Assembly (NCBI RefSeq): GCF_043641665.1
Contig: NC_092190.1
Location: forward strand, 10,255,548-10,319,547
DNA from: Enoplosus armatus
Taxonomy: Eukaryota > Chordata > Actinopteri > Centrarchiformes > Enoplosidae
Direction: 5' to 3'
DNA: 64,000 nt
In this document: in pieces, positions 1-11,547 of the stretch
Layout: the number at the start of each line of letters is the position of its first letter
Numbering within the stretch: position 1 is the stretch's first letter
Translations under genes and position numbers: made by a program
Notes under the pieces: model-generated
What the model was told of the DNA's origin: nothing
The model's input: the letters and a program-made list of their open reading frames with translations, nothing else
The model's database searches: none

Positions 1-486
1 TGCATACCCTGTGTCCAATTTGCAGATTAATCAAAAATAGATTATGTCCATTCCACTGAGTTGGTTAACTGAAGTAATCAAAAGTGTAATCACTTGTGCT
101 GTGGCTCAATACAGGCGCGTGCTGTCGTGTCCAATAATACAAAGATCTCCATCGGCACATGCTGTCCTTCCTCCAGGTCGGCACCTCCTGCGATCAATCA
201 GCACAAAAATTAACTAGAAGAGAATTTTCAATTTCACGTTTGGTGTATTGATTAGAGAATCGAGTCAATTATGGGTGACAACACGAGATTGAACGGAGCA
301 ATCCATATTGTATGTGCTCAAGAGTACAGAAAACAGCCTCCATTATCATTACCTGGTTACGATATTGGGTTTAAGAAATTATAGGGTTAGGAGGGAACGA
401 TGTTTAGATGTTCAAAAAAATTAAATACGGCACAGTGACGTAATGCTTCCTCCTATGCAAATACAGCACTGACGGATATAACAGAG

Positions 487-494
487 TGACGTCA
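487..494 (+). promoter_or_regulatory. Palindromic cAMP response element (CRE), distal to irs2
   Basis: The 8-bp palindrome TGACGTCA is seen directly. A second CRE variant, TGACGTAA, lies 51 bp upstream at 436-443. CREB with CRTC2 is known to induce IRS2 in mammalian liver and beta cells. Assignment to irs2 is inference, because the site is about 3.9 kb from the start codon. Confidence 0.35.
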
Positions 495-2667
495 CTGATT
501 GTTATATATCCAGCCATGTTTTCAACATTGTGCAGTTTTAACCCTTGTGTTTTGCTATCATTAGCTTTACTACCTCATTGTTTGCTGTAGGCTAGCTGTG
601 TGTTAAAATATTAATCATAATTGCAAAACCTTTCAATGTTTTTGCGTATTTGTTTTAATTTTCTTACACATTATATGGGTTATGTGTACAAAATATATTA
701 ATTTTGTTTGCCAAAAATTCATTCACGGACAAAATGTACAGTATGTTATCCTGTAGTGATGTTACTTATATTTGGGGTCAGTTAGACAATGTTAACCATG
801 TTTTACAGCTGGAGTCATTCTCTGGAGCTGACTTCTGAATTTTTACAAGCAATTCTCATAAAATTAGTAAAAGTAATTAAGTACCAAGCTGATAAAACAA
901 TGTTAAGAAAGTTGTTTGAGGCACAGGGTCTCCAGGACCCCTAACAGAACATTAGGGTTAAGTGAATAAAAGGTTGATCTATCCACACACAAAAATATCC
1001 ACTGCTCAGATAATAAATAACAACAGGATGATATTCAGATCCAAAACATCAAAACAACACTGCTACAACAATATGAATCAGACACCCCAGGCTTCGGCTA
1101 TAATCTGATTTGCCTTTGACTAATGAGATGAGGCAGAGGTTGGGTGAAGAGTGTGTGCGATGTTTGGATGCCAACAATACATGTTTGTGCTGTTCATTTG
1201 ATGGGGGCCTTACGTGGCAGTGAATGGAGTATGACGGAGCCTAATCTTTACCCCCCTACTGCTTGTCCTTAATCTTATCTCATCAGATCAGCTATTCTAA
1301 TCTGCTTTATGAAAGCTTATGAAACTAATCGTTGCGCACAGTGACAGTGCACTGGGTGACTGAGACATTATGTGCTTGTGACTCAGCAAATGGGGCAAGT
1401 GAGGCTGTTTGTTTTTGAAGGCCAGCCTTAAGAGCCTAAATGAGATTAAGTCTTCAAAAGCTACAGGGTACTGAGTGAATTTTGACAATCTATTCTACTT
1501 TGTTCATTTAACCCTATTTGATTGTTTGCTCACCTTTAAAATTCTAGCATTAACATGGCTTGCACCAGAAAAGGAAATAAATCCAGAGAGTAAGGAGGAC
1601 CAATCTGTTCTTAAGAGGATGCACCCTTGAAGTCACACCCCTGTCCTTCCCTAAATAAATAAACCTATAAAGACCTAATGGGTTCATACCAGGAGACGAT
1701 GAGAGGGCCCATTTAAAGCCTTGTAAATCAGCTTCATCTGGCTGTTTAATTAACTTGTAAATTAATGCACCATGCTGTGTAAATTGGAGGGTGATAAATA
1801 TTCATGTAGTTACCTAAGAAAAGGGCAAGGACGTATCACAGACACAACCAGATTGGGTTTGCAAGCCGCACAGTTTATGGGACAATCGCCCACCTTATTG
1901 GTATTTTATAGACAGCTGATTTGCATTTCTTATGCTTCATGGGTTATGCAAAAAGAAAGAGTCACTTCTTCTGCCCCTGCTTTCACTTCCCACCCCCACT
2001 CAGTTTTTGTTTATCTTGCCAGTGTCAGGTCACAGTATTATACAAGGCGAGCTGTCGTGGATTTCAAATGCTTCCTACAGGGACAGTCTATTCATAATTT
2101 GTCAGAGTTTTAAGCCACTACAGATACAGTACACGTTACATAAAGCAGCACATTCACAATATAGTAATTCTGCAGTAGTTGTTTGGCATCAGAGAGTGTG
2201 AAGGTTCAGATCCAAGCCCATGTCTGTCATGTAGAAACATAATATCAACAGACAGGGAACCCTCCTTATCCTACAGGGAGATATCTGAGCCTCTGGGGTT
2301 TAGGCAGCCAGCTCTGCTACATCTATTTATATCAATATGCCTTCATAGCACTTTAGGCAAGGCTGAGGTACAGTCGCTCAAATAATGAAAAGAAAACAAC
2401 CACACAGAACACAAAATCTGCTCATCACGGCCCGTGGCGCAGACCAAATCTGAAAGCTAAAGGTTATTTCAGGGACGGATCACAAGAGGTTGTTTCCTGA
2501 TTTGATTCTTTTTTTCCTGGTGGCAGTAGTCAAATCATTGCTTCTGGTGGCGTAATTGACCTGCACGGGGCATCGTAACTGACCTTGCTGCTGAGGACAG
2601 AGGTGGTTTGGTGCTGAGCCAGCACTGTGAGATCTGAAGGAAAATGGGGATATAAGGTGGGGGTGTG

Positions 2668-2670
<3 letters not shown>

Positions 2671-2706
<36 letters not shown>
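2671..2706. repeat. (TG)n microsatellite
   Basis: An uninterrupted TG dinucleotide run of 18 units. The 73-residue His/Thr-rich reading frame on the opposite strand is an artefact of this repeat. Confidence 0.95.
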
Positions 2707-2710
<4 letters not shown>

Positions 2711-3570
2711 TTTGATAGTCTACAACATGTTATCATCATGGGACATTTCAAATGTTTAAAAGTGACTGATTATTGACAGCTAATGTTCTCTGAGTGGCAC
2801 TGGGGATGTGGATTAATCCCCACTTAATCACAGCTCAGGATTAAGTTTGATTTCTAAGGCTGCCTCTGTTCACTGTGTCTACATTTGAGCTGCACACATA
2901 ACTGTCAGGACACACCAAGCACCCTGTTTTCGCCAGAAACAGCACCATCCCTCTGTTGGGAGGGATGAGATGAGTCTCATTCCCTCAGGAAGTAAAAGTC
3001 AGCTACACACTCTCATCACCACCACACCGCGGTGTCCAGCTGGCTCCCGCATTTCATCATTACGCACATTACCAGCCACTGACGCATCAAGATCAGGAGA
3101 ATTTTTTGCGTCATCATGATCACTGATTTATTTATTTTTTTAATATAACCTTATATGGGTCATTCCTCTGTTTTTCTGAAAGGGGGGCGGGGTATATGAT
3201 TTTGTAGATCAAGCTTTAACCTACTGTCATCTTTAATATATAATATTGGGGCATTTGATGTTTCTGAATGGAAAGACAAGTATACAGATAAAGCAGTCGG
3301 AAACGGGCTGTAACGGAGCAGCTATCCTGGGAGCTCCAGGCAAACATGAATAAAGCAGTAGGCGACCGCGTTACGCAATAAAACACACTGCACTGTATCT
3401 GCTCTTCTTGTACTAGTTGTTTATGATAAACACTTCGAGGCGTCCTCTGAAGACTGAGATATGAAGAGTGGCTGGAAGATCCCGTTTGAGCCGTGAATGT
3501 GTTCCGGCTGGGCGACGCAGAGGGAATATTAAATTCCTGTGACAGAGCTGCAGTCTCGACCAGGTGATGC

Positions 3571-3578
3571 TTGTTTAC
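3571..3578 (+). promoter_or_regulatory. FOXO-type binding element in irs2 promoter region
   Basis: TTGTTTAC matches the core FOXO/DAF-16 binding element exactly. It lies about 350 bp upstream of a TATA-like box and about 780 bp upstream of the irs2 ATG. FOXO1 activates IRS2 in fasted mammalian liver, so the position makes sense. A single 8-mer can also occur by chance. Confidence 0.4.
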
Positions 3579-3921
3579 CAGTTGGAAAGGAGGACTGGAA
3601 GCACTCCCCCTACAGACACGTTTAAACATGGTCAAGGGTTTGTGAAAAACACTGGGAGTAAGAGTATGCCCTGGGAATAAAACAGTATAATCAAGAGGAA
3701 ATAAACTTCTACAAATGATTCATTAAGCTTTGCTCCTTTACTCATCGCATATAGTAATATATTCAGGTTGCTATTTCTTCTAATGGGTTTTATAATCCAC
3801 CTCGACCCCCTTAAATGACGCAAATGTAGGCTTTATAGGTCAGGAAAATCTAGCTTGGTATATTTAGATGGATAAAAAAATTTCACAGCAGTCAAATGTT
3901 GGATCACAGGACCAGAGCTGC

Positions 3922-3930
3922 TATAAATAA
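3922..3930 (+). promoter_or_regulatory. TATA-like box, candidate irs2 core promoter
   Basis: TATAAATAA lies 418-426 bp before the irs2 ATG, in an otherwise mixed-composition stretch. It would place a start site near 3950-3960 and a 5' leader of about 390 nt. CCAAT motifs at about 4042 and 4052 lie downstream of it, so a later TATA-less start cannot be excluded. Confidence 0.35.
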
Positions 3931-4054
3931 AGCTCCAGTCCTGACTGACTACGCTCAAACGAGTCGGAAGAGGGCAGAGTGATAGTAGGAGGGCTCTCTC
4001 TCTCTCTCCCTCCACCTCACTCCAGCATTCATCCCGTTTCCACCAATAAGCCCA

Positions 4055-4282
4055 ATGAGCTGAGTGCGCACCGCCCACTGTCGGTGTGTGTATTTTTTTT
4101 CCTTCTCCTGTTCCCTCTTTTCTTTTTTTTTTTTTTTTTAGACTAGAGCTGGATGTGTAGATCGTCACATGTTGTTTCCCCTCCTCAGTCCGGACACTAG
4201 CAGACATGTGTTATTTATTGCTCAGCTTTGGGAGAAGACGAACGCACGCACAGCCGGCTCTGGAAACAGAGGATTAAAATAA
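4055..4282 (+). promoter_or_regulatory. Cluster of upstream ORFs in irs2 5' leader
   Basis: Four upstream ATGs precede the main start. 4055-4063 encodes only Met-Ser before its stop. 4153-4200 encodes 15 residues, 4169-4282 encodes 37 and 4206-4277 encodes 23. All terminate before the main ATG at 4348. None is in frame with the main ORF. If transcription begins near the TATA-like box, the mRNA would carry all four, which usually lowers and conditions translation of the main ORF. The transcription start is not known. Confidence 0.4.
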
Positions 4283-4347
4283 AGCGCGTCGTTTCTTTAG
4301 CAACTCGAGGAAAGGAAGCATTGTGTCTGATAGCGAAGGACACGAGA

Positions 4348-7300
4348 ATGGCGAGTCCGCCAAACACGGGAGATCAACCGTTATTGCCCGGTAATACCAA
4401 CGTGAACAACACCATCAAGAAATGCGGATATCTAAAGAAGCAGAAACACGGACACAAGCGCTTTTTCGTTTTGAAAGAGCCGAGCGAAGGTTTCCCTGCC
4501 CGGCTGGAGTACTACGAGAGCGAGAAGAAATGGAAAAACAAATCGGCCGCGAAGAGAGTTATTCCTCTGGACTGCTGTCTCAATATCAACAAGAGAGCGG
4601 ACGCAAAACACAAATATCTTATCGCTCTTTACACCAAGGACGAGTATTTTGCCGTGGCGGCGGAAAACGAGCAGGAACAGGAGAGCTGGTACCGGGTGCT
4701 GACGGATTTAATGGCAGAGGGGAAAGTATACGACGGCTCAGCGTCCAACTCTGCGTCCTCGCTGGTTGGCTTCGACGAGGCGAGCTACGGTGTAATAACG
4801 CCGGCTACCGCCGTCTACAAGGAGGTTTGGCAAGTAAATCTGAAATCCAAAGGCCTGGGGCAAAGCAGAAATTTGACCGGGGTGTACAGGCTCTGTCTCT
4901 CCAGCCGGAATATCAGCTTTGTCAAGCTGAACACAGAGGTTGCCTCCGTCATTTTACAGCTGATGAACATCCGGAGGTGCGGCCACTCTGACAGCTTTTT
5001 CTTCATTGAGGTTGGTCGATCTGCAGCCACGGGTCCAGGGGAGTTATGGATGCAGGCAGATGACTCTGTGGTGGCGCAAAATATCCACGAAACTATCTTG
5101 GAGGCGATGAAAGCCATGAAGGAGCTGTCGGAATTCCGTCCGCGCAGCAAAAGCCAGTCCTCTGGTACAAACCCCATCTCTGTGCCCACGCGGAGGCACC
5201 TGAACAATCTCCCCCCCAGCCAGACCGGGCTTCCCCGGCGGTCGCGCACTGACAGCATGGCTGCGACCTCTCCTGTGAGCAAATTTTCCTCCTGCCGAAT
5301 ACGCACGGCCAGTGAGGGCGATGGCACCATGACACGCCCCATGTCAGTGACTGGCAGCCCCCTTAGTCCAGGGGTCCACAGGACCCTGCTGAGCAGATCT
5401 CACACCATTACAACGCGCCCTTGTCGGACATTTGAATCTTCTTCCCTCCAGCACAGTAAGTCCATGTCTATGCCCCTATCTCATTCCCCGCCCATGGCCA
5501 CCCCCAGCCTAGGGAATCTGTCCACCTGCCCAGACAGCAGTGCTCCTCGCCCCTCCAGCTGCAGTGCCTCCTTCTCAGGCTCCCTCAGTGATGCTGGTTT
5601 TACATCATGCGAGGAGTATGGCTCAAGCCCCGCAGACACACGGGATCTGAGGCTACCACTCACCCTCCGTAGCAACACTCCCGAGTCTCTCAAAGCTGAC
5701 ACTCCCCCCTCCCGGGACGGGAGTGAGCTTGATGGCTACATGGTGATGGAGCGGCAGAATCAGAATGGCTACCGTCGGTTATCGGAGCTGGACAAGGCTT
5801 ATCGAAAGCGCACATACTCCCTAACTACCCCGCGCCAGCAGAGGGGTCCCCCCCAAGTATCTTCAGCTTCCCTGGATGAGTATACTCTTATGAGGGCCAC
5901 TTACACTAGTGGAAGCCAGTCTTTTCGCAGGTGTCACACTGCCTCCCCTAAAGGGATCTATCCTGAGGATTACAGGGATGTTCAGATCAGCACTAGCAGT
6001 CTCCAAGGAGGTGACAGTGGCTATATGCCCATGATGCCAGGCGTGGCACCCCAGACACCAGGATCCAAGGATGACCTCTACATGCCCATGAGCCCCATGT
6101 GTGTTTCTGCTCCAAAGCAGATTATCAATCCCCGTTCGCACTTCTCTTCAGCTGGGCTAGCCCCACGCACAGACTCCCCCGGGAGTGTTTCTCTGGAGGA
6201 CAGTGGCTACATGCGGATGTGGTGTGGAACCAAGATGTCAGTGGAGAGCACTGATGGAAAGCTCACCAATGGAGAGTACCTGAATATGTCTCCTGTTGAC
6301 CCTCTGGTGTCTCTCACACCTCCAGAGTACATCCTCAGTCCTCCCGGAGGAGATCCCCACCCCCAGCAACATCACAGACAGGCTTATTCTTACAGCTCTC
6401 TACCACGCTCACTTAAAGTCCAGTTGCAGCGCAATGGGTCCATAGACACAGACCAGTATGTGGTGATGAGTTTACAGAGACAGCGGATAGAAGAGGAGTC
6501 GAACTATTGTCCTGTCTCTCCAGGAGACTCAGTGGCCAGCAGCTCTCCGGGGACACCAGGCACCAATTCCTCTGCCCCATCTCTTCTCAGAGTGGCTCGG
6601 GTAGATGGAGGTCTAGTACACCGGAGTAGGGTGTGTCGGCCCACCCGCCTGGCTCTAGACTCCCTCAGAACACTACCATGTATGAGCGAACACCCCCTCC
6701 CCTCAGAGCCACGCAGCCCTGGAGAGTACATCAACATAGACTTTAGTAGTGCTACTCGCGACCTGGTGGCATCCACAGTATCAGAGAGCTCTGAGGCCTC
6801 TGTGAATTTAATGTGTGCAGAGAGGGGATCCCTGCCTCTCTCAGACTATGCTAATGTTGACGTCAGCTCCACGGGTCACCTTGGCTCACACCAAGCAGGG
6901 GGTTCTCCCCCTGCAGGGTGTCTAAACCACAAGCCTGAAGTCTTGACTTGCCCTAGTCTGGTGAACGCCCAGCAGAGCATGCAGGGAGGCGAGGAGAAAG
7001 AAGAGGAAAAAAGCACAGAGGGACAGGCAGAGGAGAGGGGGATGGTAGAGGAATATCCTCTCCAACAGCAGGTGAGCCTGGTGTGTCAGCCTGCCCTAGT
7101 CAAGGATGACTACACCGAGATGACTTTCAGTCCTCTTGCCCCTCTACCTGCTCTCTGCACCACTGATGCTGCTCCCCTCCCCACCAGCCCCACTGCCTGT
7201 GTCAAGAGACTCAGCCTTGAGAGCAGCATTGTGGATGGGGTGCCCCCTGTACCACTGGACTCTTTTCTCCTGGGGGGTCCTTCGTTATCTGTCACCCTAG

Positions 7301-7726
7301 TGGATCCACACAGGGGGGCCAAAGTGATCCGCGCTGACCCTCAGGGGCGCCGGCGGCACAGTTCTGAGACCTTCTCCTCCACCACCACTGTCACACCCGT
7401 GTGCCCATCCTTTGCCCATGACACCAAACGGCACAGCTCCGCCTCGGTGGAGAATGTATCCCACACTGTTTGCAGCTCTGAGGGACCAGACGAGGACTAT
7501 GGCAGCAACAGCCCCATGTGCAGGGAGATGTCAGCTGGTTATCAAAATGGACTTAACTACATTGCCTTAAACTTGATGGAGGGAAACCTCGGAGGATGCA
7601 GGTTAGGGGACTGTGATGGACTCCTGCGGTTCAAGACAGCCTGCGGCTGCAAGGGGGGCATGAATGGTTTCAACACTAGCCCCTACGCCAGTATGGGATT
7701 CCAGGAGACTGCTGCTGCTGTGAAAG
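4348..7726 (+). CDS. irs2: Insulin receptor substrate 2, coding exon 1
   Basis: Docking scaffold that is phosphorylated by insulin and IGF-1 receptors and recruits PI3K p85, GRB2 and SHP2. The chosen ATG gives MASPP, the family N-terminus; the open frame upstream to 4228 has no ATG. Domains: PH about 25-124, with a KCGYLKKQKHGHKRFFVLK start; PTB about 157-262, with EVWQVNLK and NLTGVYRLCL; and a long tyrosine-rich tail. YXXM motifs start at Y464, 512, 559, 578, 621, 644, 704, 922 and 1113. A GRB2-type YINI is at Y794 and a YIAL is at Y1071. YPEDY (Y538, Y542) matches the KRLB segment, which is specific to IRS2 and absent from IRS1. Total is about 1127 residues against about 1338 in human, mainly because the human Ala/Gly/Pro tracts are missing. 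A GT donor follows at 7727. Whether this is the irs2a or irs2b paralogue is not decided. Confidence 0.97.
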
Positions 7727-9631
7727 GTGAGTGTTTTCATACATGTCACACACACACACACACACACACATTCATTCATTCAGTTAGTTTTCATTCATGA
7801 AGGGAGTGGCGTAAGGGCTTGAGTAAGATAGAGACCCGCCTCAGGGCTACTGTAGCCTGTACTCTGCAGAGATAGGCTGCTCGTTGCTAAGCAGCACTTC
7901 TGAGCTCATTTTCATTCCAAAGTTGAGAATAGTGATTATCTTTTATCGAACATGCTGGAAACAAACAGCCTCATTTGTGTGTCTGCAGAAGAGCCTGTGT
8001 GTTCAACGCACTCACTGATAGTTAAAAAGTGTTCGACCGTCTCCGCAATGTCGCAAATAACTATCTATAGTGAAGTGTTCTGCAAGTGGTCGTCACACAC
8101 CGATACATGCTGTGTTAAAATAGCACTTTTCGGTGCGTAAACTCTGGTTACAGGAGCCGGGGGCAGTGCAGTTGATATGGACGTGGCTGTTGGGTGTAGG
8201 CTGTGATGTTTAGATAGGATTAGTCACCTACTCGTCACACCCATGACACATCGACAGACCTTCCAGGCTGTTTGCTGAGTCTCTGATCTCCTTCGATCTG
8301 CATATAGATATTAGAGCAGCAGCACCGGAAAACGAGTGCGTTTCCTTCCAAATAAAAGCCCAGAAATAAAAAATGAGTGAAACCACTGAAATACACCCAT
8401 GTGGTCAAGAGCATGCTACCTTATCTGTAGGTCTCCGTAAATACAGAAACTAAATTTCAATTCGCTTGACTGAAATTGACATCTTATTTTGAAACCGTTT
8501 TATTTTGAAAACTGTGGCCGGACTTGTTATATTTTATGCTGGCTGGCTTGATGCTGCTGTTATGTGTTTGTGTGAATGGTCTGCTCTGGTCTCCCCTCAG
8601 TGACGCAGTTTTATACCACGTCAGTATTTCAAAAAACTAGTCTGATCCAGTGACGCATGCAGCTCTTCACATGATGCGCATGTGGAAGTAGAATATATAA
8701 AATAAAAAAACATCTCGGTATGGTTCATTTTATAACACTGTGTAATGTAGCTTTTATATACCTGGTATGTGTGTGAACAAGCCATGAAATCGCTATGACT
8801 GCGTGTCTTTGTGGGAAGGAACAGTTGCCATCAAAATATTACCTTTCACCTCATTTTGTTCACGGTTGCATCAGTGGCTTTTCTTGCATCTCTAAATGGC
8901 AGGGATTATTTACAGGGATGGATGACCTAGCAGGGGCATGTCAGAAGTTGCTGTTGTTTGAAAAGAAAATACACAGTGTCGGGATCATCGTGAGTCAGGA
9001 GTCTGTGTTCCTGATGGTGAAATACAAGAGTTTAATTGCTGTTTGTGGTTTCACAACCAAGTTGTCTCTCTTCGTCTCTGTCTCTGCTGGCTCTCATGCT
9101 GTGAGCGCAGCCAGTGTGGTGCTCGGTGCAAGTCATCGGGTTCCCCAGAAAAACAAGTGAGTCAGTTGTTTATCAATTGTCAGGTACTGGGTTTCAGGAC
9201 TGGAATGCGGGCAGTGTGCAAAGGTTGCTGGGAGAGGTGAATGCTCACTTGTTTTTCTAACCTGGTGGGATGGACTCAGGGGGAATTGGAGCACAAACAC
9301 GGCAATGAAACAGTTTTACACAGGAGCGGGCACTCTGTGATGTTTTGTACAAACACATATGACTTTTACCAGTCACACTCACATACATGTGCAACCTCAC
9401 ACCTATTGTGAACCTCCTACTTATTGTCACATCACTTCATTGTGTCCCGGTGCTTTTGTGTTTCAGAGGACAGACATATTGAATTTTGTAATTCATTGGA
9501 GATGTTTGTCTAAGCCTACGAGAGCAGGGGAGGAGGAAAGAGAGGGCGGTGGAGGAACTATGGTGAAGGATGGATGACTTGTTTTGTTTTTCATGGGCAA
9601 CAAAATAGACAATTGAGCTGTTGGCTGAAGG

Positions 9632-9635
<4 letters not shown>

Positions 9636-9670
<35 letters not shown>
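9636..9670. repeat. (GA)n microsatellite in irs2 intron
   Basis: A GA run of about 17 units, followed by imperfect GTGAGA units. The Ser/Leu- and Arg/Glu-rich reading frames across it are repeat artefacts. Confidence 0.95.
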
Positions 9671-9673
<3 letters not shown>

Positions 9674-10148
9674 GAGTGAGGGGGAGGAACGACCAGAAAA
9701 GGAAGACAAGAAACGCAGAAAGAGATAGAGATCAGTGTCATTCCGGTAAGAGTTTGCCTTTGCTACTGTATCGTGGTTATATAAGCCTTTCCTAACAAAC
9801 AAATCTCCTTGTACACAATAGTGAATGACTCAGCTGTGATCAGGGATGTGACCAGTGTGGCAAATCATTGATACTCATCAAAATACAAAAACACTTCTGA
9901 TGCAAGGCAAGACCGTTTACTACGAGACGACAGGCTCTACCACATTCTCTTGTTATCACTGAGTGACGCATGGTTTGCATTCCCTGCAGTGCATCAATTT
10001 GAAACAGTTTGATTAGAAAATCAAATGAAGTTATTGCAGTGTTAGGGGGAGACGGAGAGAGAGAGGTTTTCACGTGGCTCCGTGAGGAATGGTTGAGTCC
10101 GTTAGGTTACACTGTTGTTGTTTGGGTTTTGGTTTTGACATGCCGTGC

Positions 10149-10162
10149 GGGGGGGGGGGGGG
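10149..10162. repeat. Poly-G tract (14)
   Basis: Fourteen consecutive G residues on the + strand inside the irs2 intron, followed by further G-rich sequence to about 10183. Confidence 0.9.
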
Positions 10163-10608
10163 TTAAAGGGGGAGTGGAGGGGGCTGTTTAGCTTTCAGTG
10201 CACGCCTTCTGGCCCTGCAGACAATGTCAGTTTCTTGACCTTTGAACTAGCACGGTGGGTGTGAGAGACCCTGAGAGAGGGAGGGGAGATATTGCCATAG
10301 GGGCGTTTCCAGAACTCCACACACCTCCTTCTCTGGCGGAAACAAAACAGGGAGTGTGTACTATTTTTACAACTTTTTACTCCCACTCTTTGGCTCTTAC
10401 CTCTTCTTTTAGAGTACATCTCTTTTCCACTTCTCTTTTGTCCATAAAAGATTCTTTATCATCCTACTGTCATCTTTTTTTCCCACGTCTGTCCTTTTGT
10501 ATCTAATGTTTCTCTCTCTGTGGCTGAAAAGCAGTCTTGCATGGGTGCAGACAGGGGAGAGAAGACTGACTCACACTCTCCATGCCTGTCATTTGTGGGC
10601 CCAGACTG

Positions 10609-10749
10609 CCCCCCCCCCCCCCCATCACCACCACCACACACACATTTCCACTTTGTCTGTGTGTCATCCTCTCCTGTGTGCATACATATACACAGCCATC
10701 AGCAGATGGTGGAGGGGTGGGGTGAGGTGGGGGGGGGGGGGGGGGGGGG
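10609..10749. repeat. Poly-C (15) and poly-G (21) inverted tracts
   Basis: C15 at 10609-10623 and G21 at 10729-10749 are complementary homopolymers about 105 bp apart within the irs2 intron. Transcribed, they could pair as a hairpin; the G21 strand could also form a quadruplex. Both are likely to vary in length and to be hard to sequence. Confidence 0.85.
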
Positions 10750-11288
10750 TCAGGGGTTTTGCACCTGCCCCGCCAAGCAGTGCTCACTGGTTATCTGGCC
10801 CGTCAGAGGAGAGTGACAATACGCTAATGACTGGCCACCATCTGCCACAACAACAACAGGGAGAAGGTGGGGGAGTGGCAAGGCAGTTTCAAGAAGCCAT
10901 ATACCGACCCAAACCCCTCCCCCTTCCTCCTCCTCTGCATCCTCCTCCCCCGTTTCTCCTCTTCTTCTCTCCGGGCATTGGTTTCTGTTTTTCAGAAATC
11001 ATGTGATTCACTACACGCACATACACACACCTTCTCCACACCGGTGCGTTTGAGGCTTGTGTTTTCCTGTTGTTATCTGACCTCAGTGGAGTGTCTGTGA
11101 TTGGCTTTTCACACCAGAGGCCATAGAGGATTGTCTAACGATGCATTAAACAATTAGCTAATCATATCCGATCAGTGCAGCTAACAAGACTCTCACCCCT
11201 CTTGCTGCTTGGTTTATCTCACACCGCAAACAACAGGAATGGACAACTAATGGCCAACTGCTTTAAACGATTGATTCGAAATTCGAAA

Positions 11289-11547
11289 GCTGCAACGATT
11301 AATTAATTAGTTGATTGACAGAAACTTAATCGACAGCTATTTTGATAATCGATTTATCATTTCAGTCAGTTTTCAAGCAAAAATACCAAACTTTCTCTGG
11401 TTCCAGCCCCGCAAATTTGAGGATATGTTGTTGATTTATAGCATTGTATTGTTTGGACTCTCCGTCTGATAAAATTTTGAGTTCTGGTAAATTATAACAT
11501 TTTTGACAAAACAATTAATTGAGAAAATATTAGTAGTTGCAACCCTA
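11289..11547. mobile_element. AT-rich MITE with GCTGCAAC termini
   Basis: The element begins GCTGCAACGATTAATTAA and ends with TAGTTGCAACCCT, an imperfect inverted copy of the start. The inner part has repeated ATTAAT and ATCGAT motifs. It resembles a very common short non-autonomous DNA transposon family of teleosts that starts with GGGCTGCAAC. It has no coding capacity. The family name is from memory, not from a database search. Confidence 0.7.

Larger units (their letters stand above)
1..3921. other. irs2 upstream flank, no gene seen
   Basis: No ORF here has coding character. Those present are short and unrelated to any family I recognise. The stretch holds a (TG)n microsatellite at 2671-2706 and CRE-like motifs at 436-443, 487-494, 3080-3086 and 3107-3113. 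It also holds a FOXO-type motif at 3571-3578. The block around 1080-1500 is non-repetitive and could contain regulatory DNA, but that is only an impression from its composition. Confidence 0.5.

Noticed and set aside
4228..4347. In-frame 40-codon extension upstream of the irs2 ATG
   Set aside because: It has no ATG, only a TTG at its start. The family N-terminus MASPP begins at 4348.
7727..7800. Continuation of the irs2 frame to 7800 as coding sequence
   Set aside because: A strong GTGAGT donor at 7727 and the exact family terminus via exon 2 show this is intron. The continuation is mostly a CA repeat.
10497..11006. 169-codon + strand frame in the irs2 intron
   Set aside because: Its composition follows poly-C, poly-G and His/Pro-rich repeats. 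There is no family resemblance or splice context.
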